A stretch of DNA of 64,000 nt, from contig JAILWY010000014.1 of the NCBI GenBank assembly GCA_022113835.1, forward strand, positions 15,621,501 to 15,685,500. Reading direction: 5' to 3'. The translations under genes and the position numbers were made by a program. Below are positions 24,690 to 34,298 of this stretch, piece by piece (the first letter of the stretch is position 1; each line of letters opens with the position of its first letter). The notes under the pieces are model-generated. The model was not told where the DNA came from, did not search any database, and worked only from the letters and a program-made list of their open reading frames with translations. The DNA is from Atopsyche davidsoni (Eukaryota > Arthropoda > Insecta > Trichoptera > Hydrobiosidae).

Positions 24690-24800
24690 TTTTTGATCTG
24701 TGATTAGGCCAAGGACTCTCAATCGACAACTCCTTGGTTCGATCTCCAGACAAGTTACCCACGAAACAATATTGTTGGGCTCGGGCCTGTTTCAGTTCAG
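24690..24800 (+). repeat. tRNA-derived SINE-like sequence
   Basis: A B-box-like GGTTCGATCTC, preceded about 35-45 bp earlier by an A-box-like TGTGATTAGGCCAAGG, with a partial T-arm around the B box. No full cloverleaf forms. The following sequence (CAAGTTACCCACGAAACA onward) would be the SINE body. This rests on the promoter boxes only. Confidence 0.35.
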
Positions 24801-25218
24801 ATGAAGACGAATTATACTGGAATTTCACTTATCAATATAAATTTAAAAAACTGAGTTAGTATGGTAAAATTAAAAACGAAATAGGTTTAACACGAAAAGC
24901 AAAGGGAACACTCGAGCACTTCTCGATAATGACGACTCCCACTCTAAAAGAGAGAACATTCAAGAATTTCTCCATTAATAAGCTATCGATTGCGGTCTTG
25001 ATATATCAATGAAACTTCTTTCACCAGCTTGCACACTTAACTGATTTTATTTTCATAAACACGAAACGAATAATCAATTGAAGTTATTACTAATACGCAG
25101 GCCACCGTGCACATTTTTTCATCGAAAAAACATTGGGTGTATTTATTTTTAATTTTTTTAGCGATTCCTCCAAAGGGGGCTGCATGGATCGCAGCTACTT
25201 GGCAGCATATAGTCGCAC

Positions 25219-25307
25219 GCGGGCAGGCCAGGGCAGGGCAGGCCAGGGCAGGGCAGGCCAGGCCAGGGCAGGGCAGGCCAGGCCAGGGCAGGGCAGGGCA
25301 GGCCCGG
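25219..25307. repeat. G-rich 5-bp-based minisatellite
   Basis: Mixed GGGCA and GGCCA pentamers arranged in higher-order 10- and 15-bp units, about 17 pentamers. It lies about 140 bp left of the Tc1-type element. The ORFs reading through it in several frames are low-complexity artefacts. Confidence 0.9.
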
Positions 25308-25445
25308 GGACCGCGTGCCGGGGATGCAGCCCGCCGTGCCGCTCACTCCACCCTTCAGTTTGCACACGGTCCACGGATAAATTGGATTTCGTGATATCAA
25401 TCCAATCGTCATACCGACGTATATATATATATATAAATATATATA

Positions 25446-26726
25446 TAGTGTGTTTAACAAGAACGTGACCACTATAAAAAAATGTTTTCGGGGTTTTTTG
25501 CAAAGAAAAGAAATAAGCAGGTAGCCCAATGTTTTGTTCTTAATGCATCGTATAAATTATTCAGTTTTCGTGTTTACTTCGCACAGAGTGCAAATTTCCA
25601 GAGATGAGTGCCGCGTATGCTTCCCGCTATGAGGCAGTGTTCCTTTGTTTGCATCCTAAAGGACCAAAAATGTCACGCGTTCAGGCTGCAAAGTATATGG
25701 ATAAGTCGAAGGGGTTTGTTACTAAGTGGGTAAACCAATATTTAGAAACAAAACACGTCGATGACCTACCAGAAAGTGGTAAAACAAAAAAGACGTCGTC
25801 CGCCGAGGATAAGCTGATAACTAACCTATTTTTGAAGAAACCACATCTATCTTTGCAATCTGCATAAGAAAAACTGAAGCCAAAAGGACTAAATATATCT
25901 CTAGCTATAATAAGAAGACTTATAATGTAGATTAAGTTAGAATACTGAAGCACATTGAAGAAACCGCTCCTTTCAGAAAATCACATTAAAAAATGAATGT
26001 CCTGGGCACATGAAAACAAAGACCGCGACTGGGGCAAGATAATATTTTAGTTAAATTATTAAAGTTTTAGGCAACTAGTATCTCATCTCGTGCTTGGTCA
26101 ACTGCCGATAACAGACTAGCCAAAAAAAACTGTTAAACATCCGGTAAAGGTGCATGTTTGGGGATGCTTCTCAAAACGTGGTTTTGGCAATTTTAACTTG
26201 TTTACCGGAACTTTGAATGCTGCAAGGATTATCAAAATATTACTATCTACCCAAACCAGAAAGTATTATTACTATCTGCCCAAAAACTGTTCCCAAGCCC
26301 AAGTGAATCATGGATATTATAAGAAGATAACAACCCAAACACCGAAGTCGCCTATGCAGCACGTGGAAACAAGATAAAGGCATCGAGGTCTTGGATTGGC
26401 CCTCACAATCTCCTGACGCAAACCCAATTAAAAACGTTTAGACGTTGATGAAGCCTAAATTCGAGGAAAAAAACCGCCAACTGCCACAGAGCTTACTCGC
26501 AACTTAAATGGCATATGGAGGTCATTATCCCAAGAATATGCAGAAAAATTAGTTGAAAGAATACCTCGAAGATGCCTGGCTATTATAAACAACGGAGGAA
26601 ACTGGACACCTTATTGATAATAAAGCATCTAAGTATGTATGATTAACTACGTGTTTTATTATTTTAAAATGCTAGACTTAATTTTTTTTACAACTTATGC
26701 GAGTTACGCTCTTTTGTTACATACTG
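25446..26726 (+). mobile_element. Tc1-type (DD34E) DNA transposon, decayed
   Basis: About 1.28 kb bounded by TA dinucleotides. The diverged inverted ends are AGTGTGTTTAACAAGAACGT on the left and, reverse-complemented on the right, CAGTATGTAACAAAAGAGCG. Inside, on the plus strand, are an intact transposase N-terminus (25604-25867) and then displaced pieces of the catalytic core. The length, TA flanks and motif order fit a full-length but dead Tc1/mariner-superfamily element. Confidence 0.85.
25604..26441 (+). pseudogene. Tc1-like transposase, frameshifted and inactive
   Basis: The first 87 residues are open and look like a helix-turn-helix DNA-binding domain (SRVQAAKYMDKSKGFVTKWV) with a Pro/Lys-rich linker. 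After a stop at 25865 the frame shifts repeatedly. SWAHENKDRDWGKI, VHVWGCFSKRGFG, EDNNPKHRSR and DWPSQSPDANPIKNV are recognisable in order. The second catalytic Asp is present (in EDNNPKH). 34 residues separate it from the third catalytic position, where Glu has become Lys (NPIKNV), and the following Trp codon is a stop. The first catalytic Asp region is lost in frameshifted sequence. Confidence 0.85.
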
Positions 26727-27598
26727 TATATATATATTGGTAAATATTTTTTTTTTATAAAGCGTTTTTGAGTGGTGAACATATTGTAAATATAAGTATC
26801 CCAAGTGCAACACGCTGCAGTCACTCTGAGCTGGTGAAGCTCGCCTCCCTTGCCGGGCTTCAGTCGATAGATTCCAGCCGCGAAAATACTTATAGTATTT
26901 ACCGATAAATCTGATTAGAGAGTGAAAAGTTAAATTTAAAAATCTAGTAAACATCATTATTTACGAATGACTAAAAGCATATGAAGAATCGAGCCTTCGC
27001 ATTTATTAATTTTTAATCTTTATGGAATGTCTTCACGATAAAGAATGTTACCAATATGTGTTTATAAAGTGTGTCTTCCTGGTCCACGTTTCTTCCTGGT
27101 CCACGTTTTCAAACAACCTTATGATAATAAGATCAAATTATGGACATGACTATTGTTGCTGGGATAGTGAAGGCTCTCTTATTTTTCATTATTAATTCAA
27201 AAAATTCTATGTAACATTTACAACTGATTCCCGCTAATTTTTTATAAATATTAAACAAACAAATGTCAGATCATTTTCTTAATCGAACTAAGGTGAGATT
27301 TATTGTGTGGCAGGAGTGTGTGAGAAGTAATTACTCTGTATTCACAAGTGGCCAGTACCGCTTGGCGATACAACGCTTTAAATTCCTGCTGCTCCGCAGA
27401 CAGCTACGGATACAGTAATATGAAAGGGATCTCCATTATAAGCGATAGTGACAATTTATCGCAGAGAGGTGTGAAGACCTCTACAATGGAAACCCTCGTC
27501 ACCCCTATAAATAACTCTGTCCTGCAGCTCTGCCAGCTTTTTCGGGATGATATATCGAATCACCTCACCGCGTCCCCGGCGACCTGGCGTGGCGCGTG

Positions 27599-27637
27599 AC
27601 CTCACCTCACCTCACCTCACCTCACCACACCTCACCT
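27599..27637. repeat. (CCTCA)n pentanucleotide repeat
   Basis: About seven copies of CCTCA with one variant (CCACA). It does not match the telomeric unit CCTAA. Confidence 0.85.
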
Positions 27638-27737
27638 GCCTTGCGTGCATCCCGCGTGTCTCGCACGTGACACGCGGACACTCATTAAAAATATGAAAAC
27701 TACACGCCGCGACTGGAGTAAACAGTAAACAAGTATA

Positions 27738-27945
27738 ATTATAATTATAAAAAGTAACCCAATGACCGGGTCATCATCATGACTAAACTGGTAATCTGAT
27801 GATGACCCGGTCATTGGGACGAAACTAGTTATGCAAATAATTTCAATAAACTCAAAAGTGAAGACAAAAATACAAAGTTACTTTTTATAATTATAATAAT
27901 GGATCTTCACCGTTCAAATGCCTTGTCCCTCAACAAGAGTTAACA
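27738..27945 (+). repeat. P2 repeat copy with hammerhead-like core and inverted stub
   Basis: Plus strand: CTGATGA (27796-27802), T, GACCC, loop, GGGAC, GAAAC (27821-27825), palindrome ACTAGT (27824-27829), T, ATGCA. Stem II has an A-A mismatch and the upstream stem I strand is lost (GGTAAT instead of TGCAT). The left 50 bp (CAATGACCGGGTCATCATCA) is an inverted partial copy ending inside stem II. The right part has the landmarks CAAAAGTGAAGACAAAAATA and CAAATGCCTTGTCCCTCAAC. Confidence 0.75.
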
Positions 27946-28117
27946 AGTAAACCGAAATATGGTTGTAAAAGAGACAAACAATCGTATAATTTTTGAGTTA
28001 TTTTAAGTTTAATTAAAAAATTCAATTCTATTTCCTTTCCACGTTTTCCTTCTTTAAAAATTAACTCAAATAAGTCATGTCTTTGTTATGATTAAAACAA
28101 TAATTACAAAGAAATTC

Positions 28118-28304
28118 AATATTTTTGACAGAGAGTACTTGGTGGAATTCCATTTTAATATTTTTGAATAAAATACTTGTGAAACTTGTAAAACACTTGT
28201 AAAATACTAAAATACTCTGTTTGATAATGCCAACGTGAAAGGTTGGCGAAACCGGTCACTAATAAAAATAAAAATGTGGAAAATCACTCAAGTATTTTAT
28301 GTTT
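28118..28304 (+). repeat. P1 repeat copy with the best P1 hammerhead-like core
   Basis: Plus strand: UUGAUAA (28221-28227), U, stem II GCCAAC (28229-28234) with loop GUGAAAG and GUUGGC (28242-28247), all six pairs intact. Then GAA (28248-28250), palindrome ACCGGU (28251-28256) and C at 28257 in the cleavage position. Left-hand family landmarks (TTGACAGAGAGTACTTGGTG) lie in the opposite orientation relative to the ribozyme arm, so the copy is a rearranged foldback. Confidence 0.75.
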
Positions 28305-31089
28305 ACTTATGCAGCGGTGGCCTCTTCCCGCGCGATCGCTTTTCTCGCTGAGTTGCCCTGTTAGAGATCACTAGTCAGATTGTCTGATTTCAAGTGTCTC
28401 CCGCTCGGGAGTGTGCGACGATGAGCTCCAGTAGCGTGTGTCAGGGGGCAGGCCTCCTGCACCCCCTTGCTGACCTCGCGAGCTGACACAAGCCTGTGGT
28501 GGCCCCACCCTTGCGAGTCTTCAATAAAATGCAGCAAGAGTTCCGACGACGAACACTCGACCACGAGACCCATCAATAATTTACATCCAACTGTGTACCG
28601 CCCGCTGTTGACAATCCAAAGAAAAACAATTTTCTTTCTAGCCACAATGCAGTAAAGACGCACGAGCAGTGATCACCGATTCAAGTAAACATATTTCAAA
28701 AGAATAATATTTTTGAAAAGACAATGCCGGGGCCGAAATATTAAAATAAAAAAACGTAGAAAACTCGATACAAACACTTTTTTTCAATGCAACAAAACAC
28801 AACAATGACCGCAGCGGCCGAGTCCCGGCTATTTGCGCCGCCATTCATGAGCATATTTATTATTAGTTTTACGACCGTAGTATCATAAAATTAGTCGAAT
28901 TAAAAAAACCGAGCATAAATCTTGCCACAAGCGGCTTGGCAAGCGCGGGCCGGTCCACGGCAGATGCTCTTCACGCGTCGTTAGTAAACCGTTTACAGAA
29001 AAAAATCTTTAAAATTAAATAATTTAAAACTATTACAGATTATAGAATGTTTAAAATTATCCTAAGTGCTGAAAATCGCGATATTATATTTATTAGGGAT
29101 TGAGTCACATGCCCTTGTCCTCGAAGTCTGCCATGGAAGGTCTTCTACATTCCACTCTTTGCTCGTATTTAAAAACATTAAAATCTCGCCGTTGATGAAC
29201 AGCTGCTGTATTATCTTGTACATGACAAGCAAGGTACCTAATTTAAAAAGAAGCAGCTGTTGTAAAATCCCATTACTTAACATGTGGGAAAAGTTAACGT
29301 TGAATTGAATTGTTGAAGTTTGCCGGATCAGAGAATCGACGCCCAGACTCCTCGCTGAGGGCACGGAGAGACTCTGTATTGCAGAATACAGTAAAAAGAA
29401 AGAAATTGCTCACAAAATTTAGAATCAATATTATACCGTTGACATTCATTAAAATATCTCAACTCCATTGGCTGAAGTCCAATGTAAGCAATTAATTTTG
29501 GTTATTGTTAAACACATATGAACACCATTTTACAATAAAATAAAACTTTTGTAAATTATGAAACCAATAACCAAGCCAAGCAACCAATGACAAGCATCAC
29601 GTGTTCAGAAACTATGAGGTGAGTGTTTTGCTTTATTTATTGCCTTCATCAGTCATCGGGCTCCATCAATAACCATCTAGCCCTACGAAGGCTCTCGCTA
29701 CACCCTCCCCCGACCTGCCCTCCCCTGACCCCGCATCTTACTCAGAGTTTTTGCTAAAATTTTGCACATGTTTTATTTATTGAAGTTTCCGGTGAAATGA
29801 TTTTGTGTTGTGATACAATATTGGTATGTTCACAATTACTAAAACAATAATCAAACCATGTTGGTTTACTTACATACAAATAATAATAGTTTTATAAAAT
29901 AAAAAAAACAAAAGACACAATGAAAATTATTGATCGGCAAATGTGTTTGTTTAACGCCAAATTGTAATAATATTTTTCTTGAAACTCTCCTACGAGTTTG
30001 TGTACGCTTGAGGTATGCCAGACATGTCGGCTTTGGTTAACACAAAACACTTAAATACTTAACAACACATTGTTCGAAACAAGTATGCATGTATAAATTA
30101 TAGAAATAATAGACTGAGATTATTTGAATGCCTTTATCAGGGCAACTCTCTGGTGGCCTCCGTTTTATTTGTATTCAAAATAAACCTACTTCAGCAAGCT
30201 CTGGCCGTTTGAATAAAACGAGAGTAGGAAATGCGGTCCGCGCTTGAACTGCAGATGTAAACACGCGGTTATTAAATCTCGCAAATATTTCCGACAAACA
30301 AGCCGACAACCATCACTCCAACCATTGTGTACTACTTTCATATCTATATGTGGTACAGAATTAATTCTGATTTATTTATACTGTAGCATTGTTTTAACAT
30401 TGGCTGTAAAATTATTTTAAAATTGAGTCGTTGTATTTAGATATTATACTGAAAAATATATTTAAAAAAATTAAAAACATAATGAACCCTCATTAAGGGA
30501 TGTTTAGCCTCAAAAGTGATAAAGATTTCAATAGTAATTTTTCTGAAAAACTGTGATAAACAAAATATGACCGAACGAATGATTAACATATGATATTATT
30601 AAATACATAAAAGGTTATCGATTCAAAAATTCAGATTTATAATAATATCAAAAAAAATCAGGATTACTGACAGAACGGGAAACCGTACAAGAGCAAAATT
30701 GTTCTAGCAATATTCTGTTCCATCTATGTAGATATTTTTACAGCAAGTGAGCATTCATCTCTGACAATACGTACGGTGAACTGTTTTAAACTTGTAATCT
30801 GAAAATTCTCAAAATAAAGTAAATATGTATTATTTGTTTTGGATTCGAATCAGAAACATTGCGTGCTGTTCTCAAGACATAATCAAGATTATTCTACAAA
30901 AAAACCAAATTGGCAATGACCAAAGAGAATACGGAATCAAAACCGTTTGATATATTTTGTCGCAGTCATTCGCATCGCTTAAGCGCTTGTGGAGTAAACT
31001 ATTCTATTTTTTTAAAATCTAAAATTACTTATAATTTATACATACGTGATTAATCAGTAAGTTTGTGTGTAATTTTGTCGGTCGCTTAC

Positions 31090-31181
31090 CTGAAATAGGT
31101 GAGAAGGCACAGAGACAGGACCAGCGCTATGAGGGAGATGGAGTACCCCACCTCGTACACCGTGGTCACCGTCTGCATGTC
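31090..31181 (-). CDS. Receptor exon: TM1 (class B GPCR)
   Basis: A 92-bp exon with acceptor GATTTTCTCGCAG and donor TTCAG|GTAAGC. It enters in phase 0 and leaves in phase 2, and encodes residues 103-132. DMQTVTTV forms the stalk joining the ectodomain to the membrane; VYEVGYSISLIALVLSLCLL is a clean hydrophobic TM1 with the class B Gly-Tyr-Ser pattern. The next residue, Arg133, is split across the intron. A 100-bp (GCGGG)n array begins only about 75 nt upstream of the acceptor. Confidence 0.93.
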
Positions 31182-31785
31182 CTGCGAGAAAATCAGTCTT
31201 TGTTTTACTCGCTCCTCGAAACTTGCCTTGCCGCGGCGGCTCCCGCTCGTGCCTTGCGAGGCGGGGCGAGGCGGGGCGGGGCGGGGCGGGGCGGGGCGGG
31301 GCGGGGCGGGGCGGGGCGGGGCGGGGCGGGGCGGGGCGGGGCGAGGCGGGGCGAGGGCGAAGCGTTACACGCGACGCGGTCACCCGTGGCCAATGAATTA
31401 TCTTATTATTATTGCAGTCATTGCAATTGGTCAAAAGTTTGTCTTTTCATTTTAAAACACTTCAATCCTAAAAATCTCATAGATTATTGCATCACCCGAA
31501 AAGGAAAAACTGGATATCACTTCTGTGCAAAAGAACTGTTTCAAATATTTATTTGATTTTATTATATAGTCAAGTGTCGATTTCAAATTGAAATGATTTT
31601 GGTACTTATACGAAAAGAGTTTTTATTTTCCATTAAACACAACACTTGACTTGACACAAATACAATCGATTTTCGAGTTTCATTTTCTCTCCTCTTCGTG
31701 TCTTCATTTGATACTTGAAGTGTAAATGTGATACTTGTAAATGAAGTAAAAGAATATTGCCGAGCCCACCTTCAGGGGTACTCAC
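31182..31785 (-). other. Receptor intron, 604 bp, carrying a (GCGGG)n array
   Basis: The shortest intron in the window, between the end of the ectodomain and TM1. Apart from the array at 31256-31358 it is AT-rich and featureless. Confidence 0.85.
31256..31358. repeat. (GCGGG)n minisatellite near a splice acceptor
   Basis: About 20 pentamers with three GCGAG variants near the ends. The plus strand has a GGGG run every five bases (potential G-quadruplexes). The receptor transcript, from the minus strand, would carry the C-rich complement 75 nt upstream of the TM1 exon. Confidence 0.95.
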
Positions 31786-31889
31786 CCTGACGTCGTCCGG
31801 GACGCAGCCGGTGTAGTTGGTCCAGGGCTTGTTGGTCTCCGGGTGGCGGAACCACGTGCCGTTGGACTCGCAGTACTTGGGGGCGGATC
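31786..31889 (-). CDS. Receptor exon: C-terminal half of hormone-binding domain
   Basis: A 104-bp exon with acceptor TGTCGGTCGCAG and donor GTCAGG|GTGAGT. It enters in phase 1 (completing Arg68) and leaves in phase 0, and encodes residues 69-102. It carries the fifth and sixth ectodomain cysteines (Cys74 in KYCESNGTW and Cys96 in NYTGC). It also holds two N-glycosylation sequons (NGT and NYT) and the core GTWFRHPETNKPWTNYT, which follows the calcitonin-receptor pattern. The tail CVPDDVR leads to the stalk. Confidence 0.94.
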
Positions 31890-31929
31890 CTGCGACCGAC
31901 AATAAATACATTAGATAGCATGTGTCGAC

Positions 31930-32060
31930 GATAAAAATCATCGAAAATAAATCACGACACGAGTGGGATTCGAGCCTACGACCTTTGCCGGCTGCCCGGC
32001 TGCTGTGCCTGATCGAGAAGTCGACTAGCCGCGTCGTGCGGAGCGTTGTTTCACGTTTTA
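31930..32060 (-). repeat. tRNA-derived SINE-like element, about 40 nt from exon acceptor
   Basis: Minus strand: A-box-like GGCTAGTCGACTTC, then AAAGGTCGTAGGCTCGAATC with a good B box and T-arm, then CCACTCGTGTCGTGA. This is the standard head of an insect tRNA-derived SINE. It is in sense orientation to the receptor, and its 3' part runs to roughly 40 nt from the acceptor of the 31889 exon. Confidence 0.55.
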
Positions 32061-34183
32061 CTTGGCAAGCCGCAGAACTCGCGACGTCTATCATTAAAAT
32101 AAAGTTCTCAGTGTTGTTAGGACACATCAATATTTTTAACTCAACTAAGGTGCCAATCAGTGTTTTATAAAGATTTTTATCAAATGTTTTTAATTGATCC
32201 GCGTTTTTTCTCATGATATTGATTTTTATCGTCGTTCCATGCGTAAACAGATTACCTAAATATCGCATATGCGATAAGCTTGTATGGATGAATAATGCAG
32301 ATTAATTGCAAGTGTTTTCTTATAAGCATTGGATTGTTGAAGCGCGACCTGAAACACGATTGAGATAAAACCGCGGTGAGCCTCCCGTGACACTCTCAGG
32401 GGGAACAAGCGTTATTTACGAGCACACTCACAAAATAAACATATGATTAACTACCATATTTTATTGCTGTGAATTGATTTTTATGAGTGCATGTAGTACT
32501 AACGCATTCGACTTTTAATAAATAAGAACCAATATAGAGAAGACTCATCAAATCGTGGCAGAAAATATCTTTCATACAATTGCGAAAATATCCAAGGTTC
32601 TGTTATATATTGTGGTCCAAAGTTTTGTGTATAACACATGAGTTTTTAAAATAAAAAAGTTCATTTAATTATTGTTAAACCAAATTAAGATTTTTGAATG
32701 AATTCTTTTAGATTTTTTTTAACGGACAATTAAACATGCATGGATACAATGTAGATATTATAAACGAACGTTTTTTTTTAATAAAGCAAACATCTTATTG
32801 ATTATTTGTTAAATTGATAACCCAGTTAACTAGTGATAAACACATTAAGTTCACTGATTTCTGTCCAGGTGGAGTAAAGTTTTATTAAAACAATTAAAAC
32901 TACCACAAACACTTAAGACAGAAATCTCTTAATAAGAAGAATAAAAGCTTTTTAATTCGATTTACAATGACTGCATAATACAACACCGGAAACACAAAAA
33001 TCCGAACACAGCCACAATTTTCGTATGATTTTCTTTGCTTTTCTCACCTACCTCCCGCTTGCAGAAGCTGAACCTGACAGGGCGTATTGATAATTTTATA
33101 CATTTATATAGAATATCGATTTTAGAAACGATTATCTTGTTACGTTTAATGTTTGGCTGATGCTATTTGGCAAGAGCACAGGTCCGGTGGCAAGGGTGGA
33201 GGTGCAGGTCGACCCAATTACGATAGCAATAGTGCGCGGTCGGCAGGGCTCGGGGATGATGGTAAAATAAAAGAAACAACGCAAAATATAACTACATTTA
33301 TTAATCACCGTTGTGTCGTAACGTGTGTTGGGAGCCATATGTGTATATACATATATGAGGGGTGGATAATTCGACGGCGACGATCACCGCCCGTGGCAGT
33401 CGAGCCACCTGCTGTGGTGGCTGACTCGAGACGCCCAAGGTAACCAAGGATCTCTGCCAGGACACGTGGCCGGGTGGAATAATTTGATAAATTGTGGGCG
33501 GGTTCAAAATAGATTAAGTCGGGTTAGATTATGGGTTATTTAGTTTAGGTCGTAAATAGTACAACACAGCTCCCGTAATAAACCCCGGGTAACTAAACAC
33601 ATCATACTTGCTCAAGTTTCACATGTTTACTTAGGTACATAAAAAGCTCTGAGCAAATATGATAACCCAAATGACTTAATTTCCTATATCTTACGATACG
33701 ATACGATTTGGCTAGTCACACTTGTGCATAAAAAACACAAAGTATCACAAATAAAATTAGTTCGTTGTAAATAAAACATCTCTGATTTGAGAAGAAATAA
33801 ATTCACAAACGTCAATTTTTGAAAATGAAACAGAAATTATGGATTAATCGTGACAGGGAAAATAACTTTTGTCAATATTTAATACAATAATATTCCAGAA
33901 TTGGATAACTTCGCATGTAGCAAGTTGAGTTCAGATGAACAAAACTGATCGAAGGTTTCCAAAATTTTCAAATTGAATTATAAATTATTAATTGTTTAAT
34001 ACAGAGGTTCGCACATGGAGCGCATTTTTTTCGGATGCGTGAAGGACGAAACCGTTTTCTTGAATTTACAGTTACACCTCCCTTCTCCTTTCACCACCCC
34101 TCGCCGCCCGCCTGCCCTATAAACACTCTAGAAAGTCCACCGCAGACGGCGAAAAAACCAAAGAGTCGAATAATCACGGCCGG

Positions 34184-34298
34184 CTAGGGGGCCAAGGGGC
34201 CAGGGGAACAGGGTGACAGGGTGACAGCGGGACAGGGTGACAGGGTGACAGGGGGACAGCGGGACAGCGGGATAGGGGGACAGGGGGACAGGGGGCTA
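34184..34298. repeat. G-rich minisatellite, period 9-10
   Basis: Tandem GACAGGGTG, GACAGGGGG and GACAGCGG variants, about 11 units, preceded by GGGGCCA repeats. Many regularly spaced GGG runs lie on the plus strand. Confidence 0.85.

Larger units (their letters stand above)
23262..31089 (-). other. Receptor intron, 7.8 kb
   Basis: Lies between the TM1 and TM2 exons. Contents: the TTAGG array (23511-23575), a P2 copy (24448-24610), a SINE-like tRNA head (24690-24800), a G-rich minisatellite (25219-25307), a Tc1-type element (25446-26726), a (CCTCA)n run (27599-27637), a P2 copy (27738-27945) and a P1 copy (28118-28304). I see nothing identifiable in 28400-31050. Confidence 0.75.

Noticed and set aside
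31054..31556. ORFs rich in Arg-Gly-Gly or Pro-Ala-Pro over the (GCGGG)n array.
   Set aside because: Low-complexity artefacts. Only the TM1 exon (31090-31181) inside this stretch is real coding sequence.
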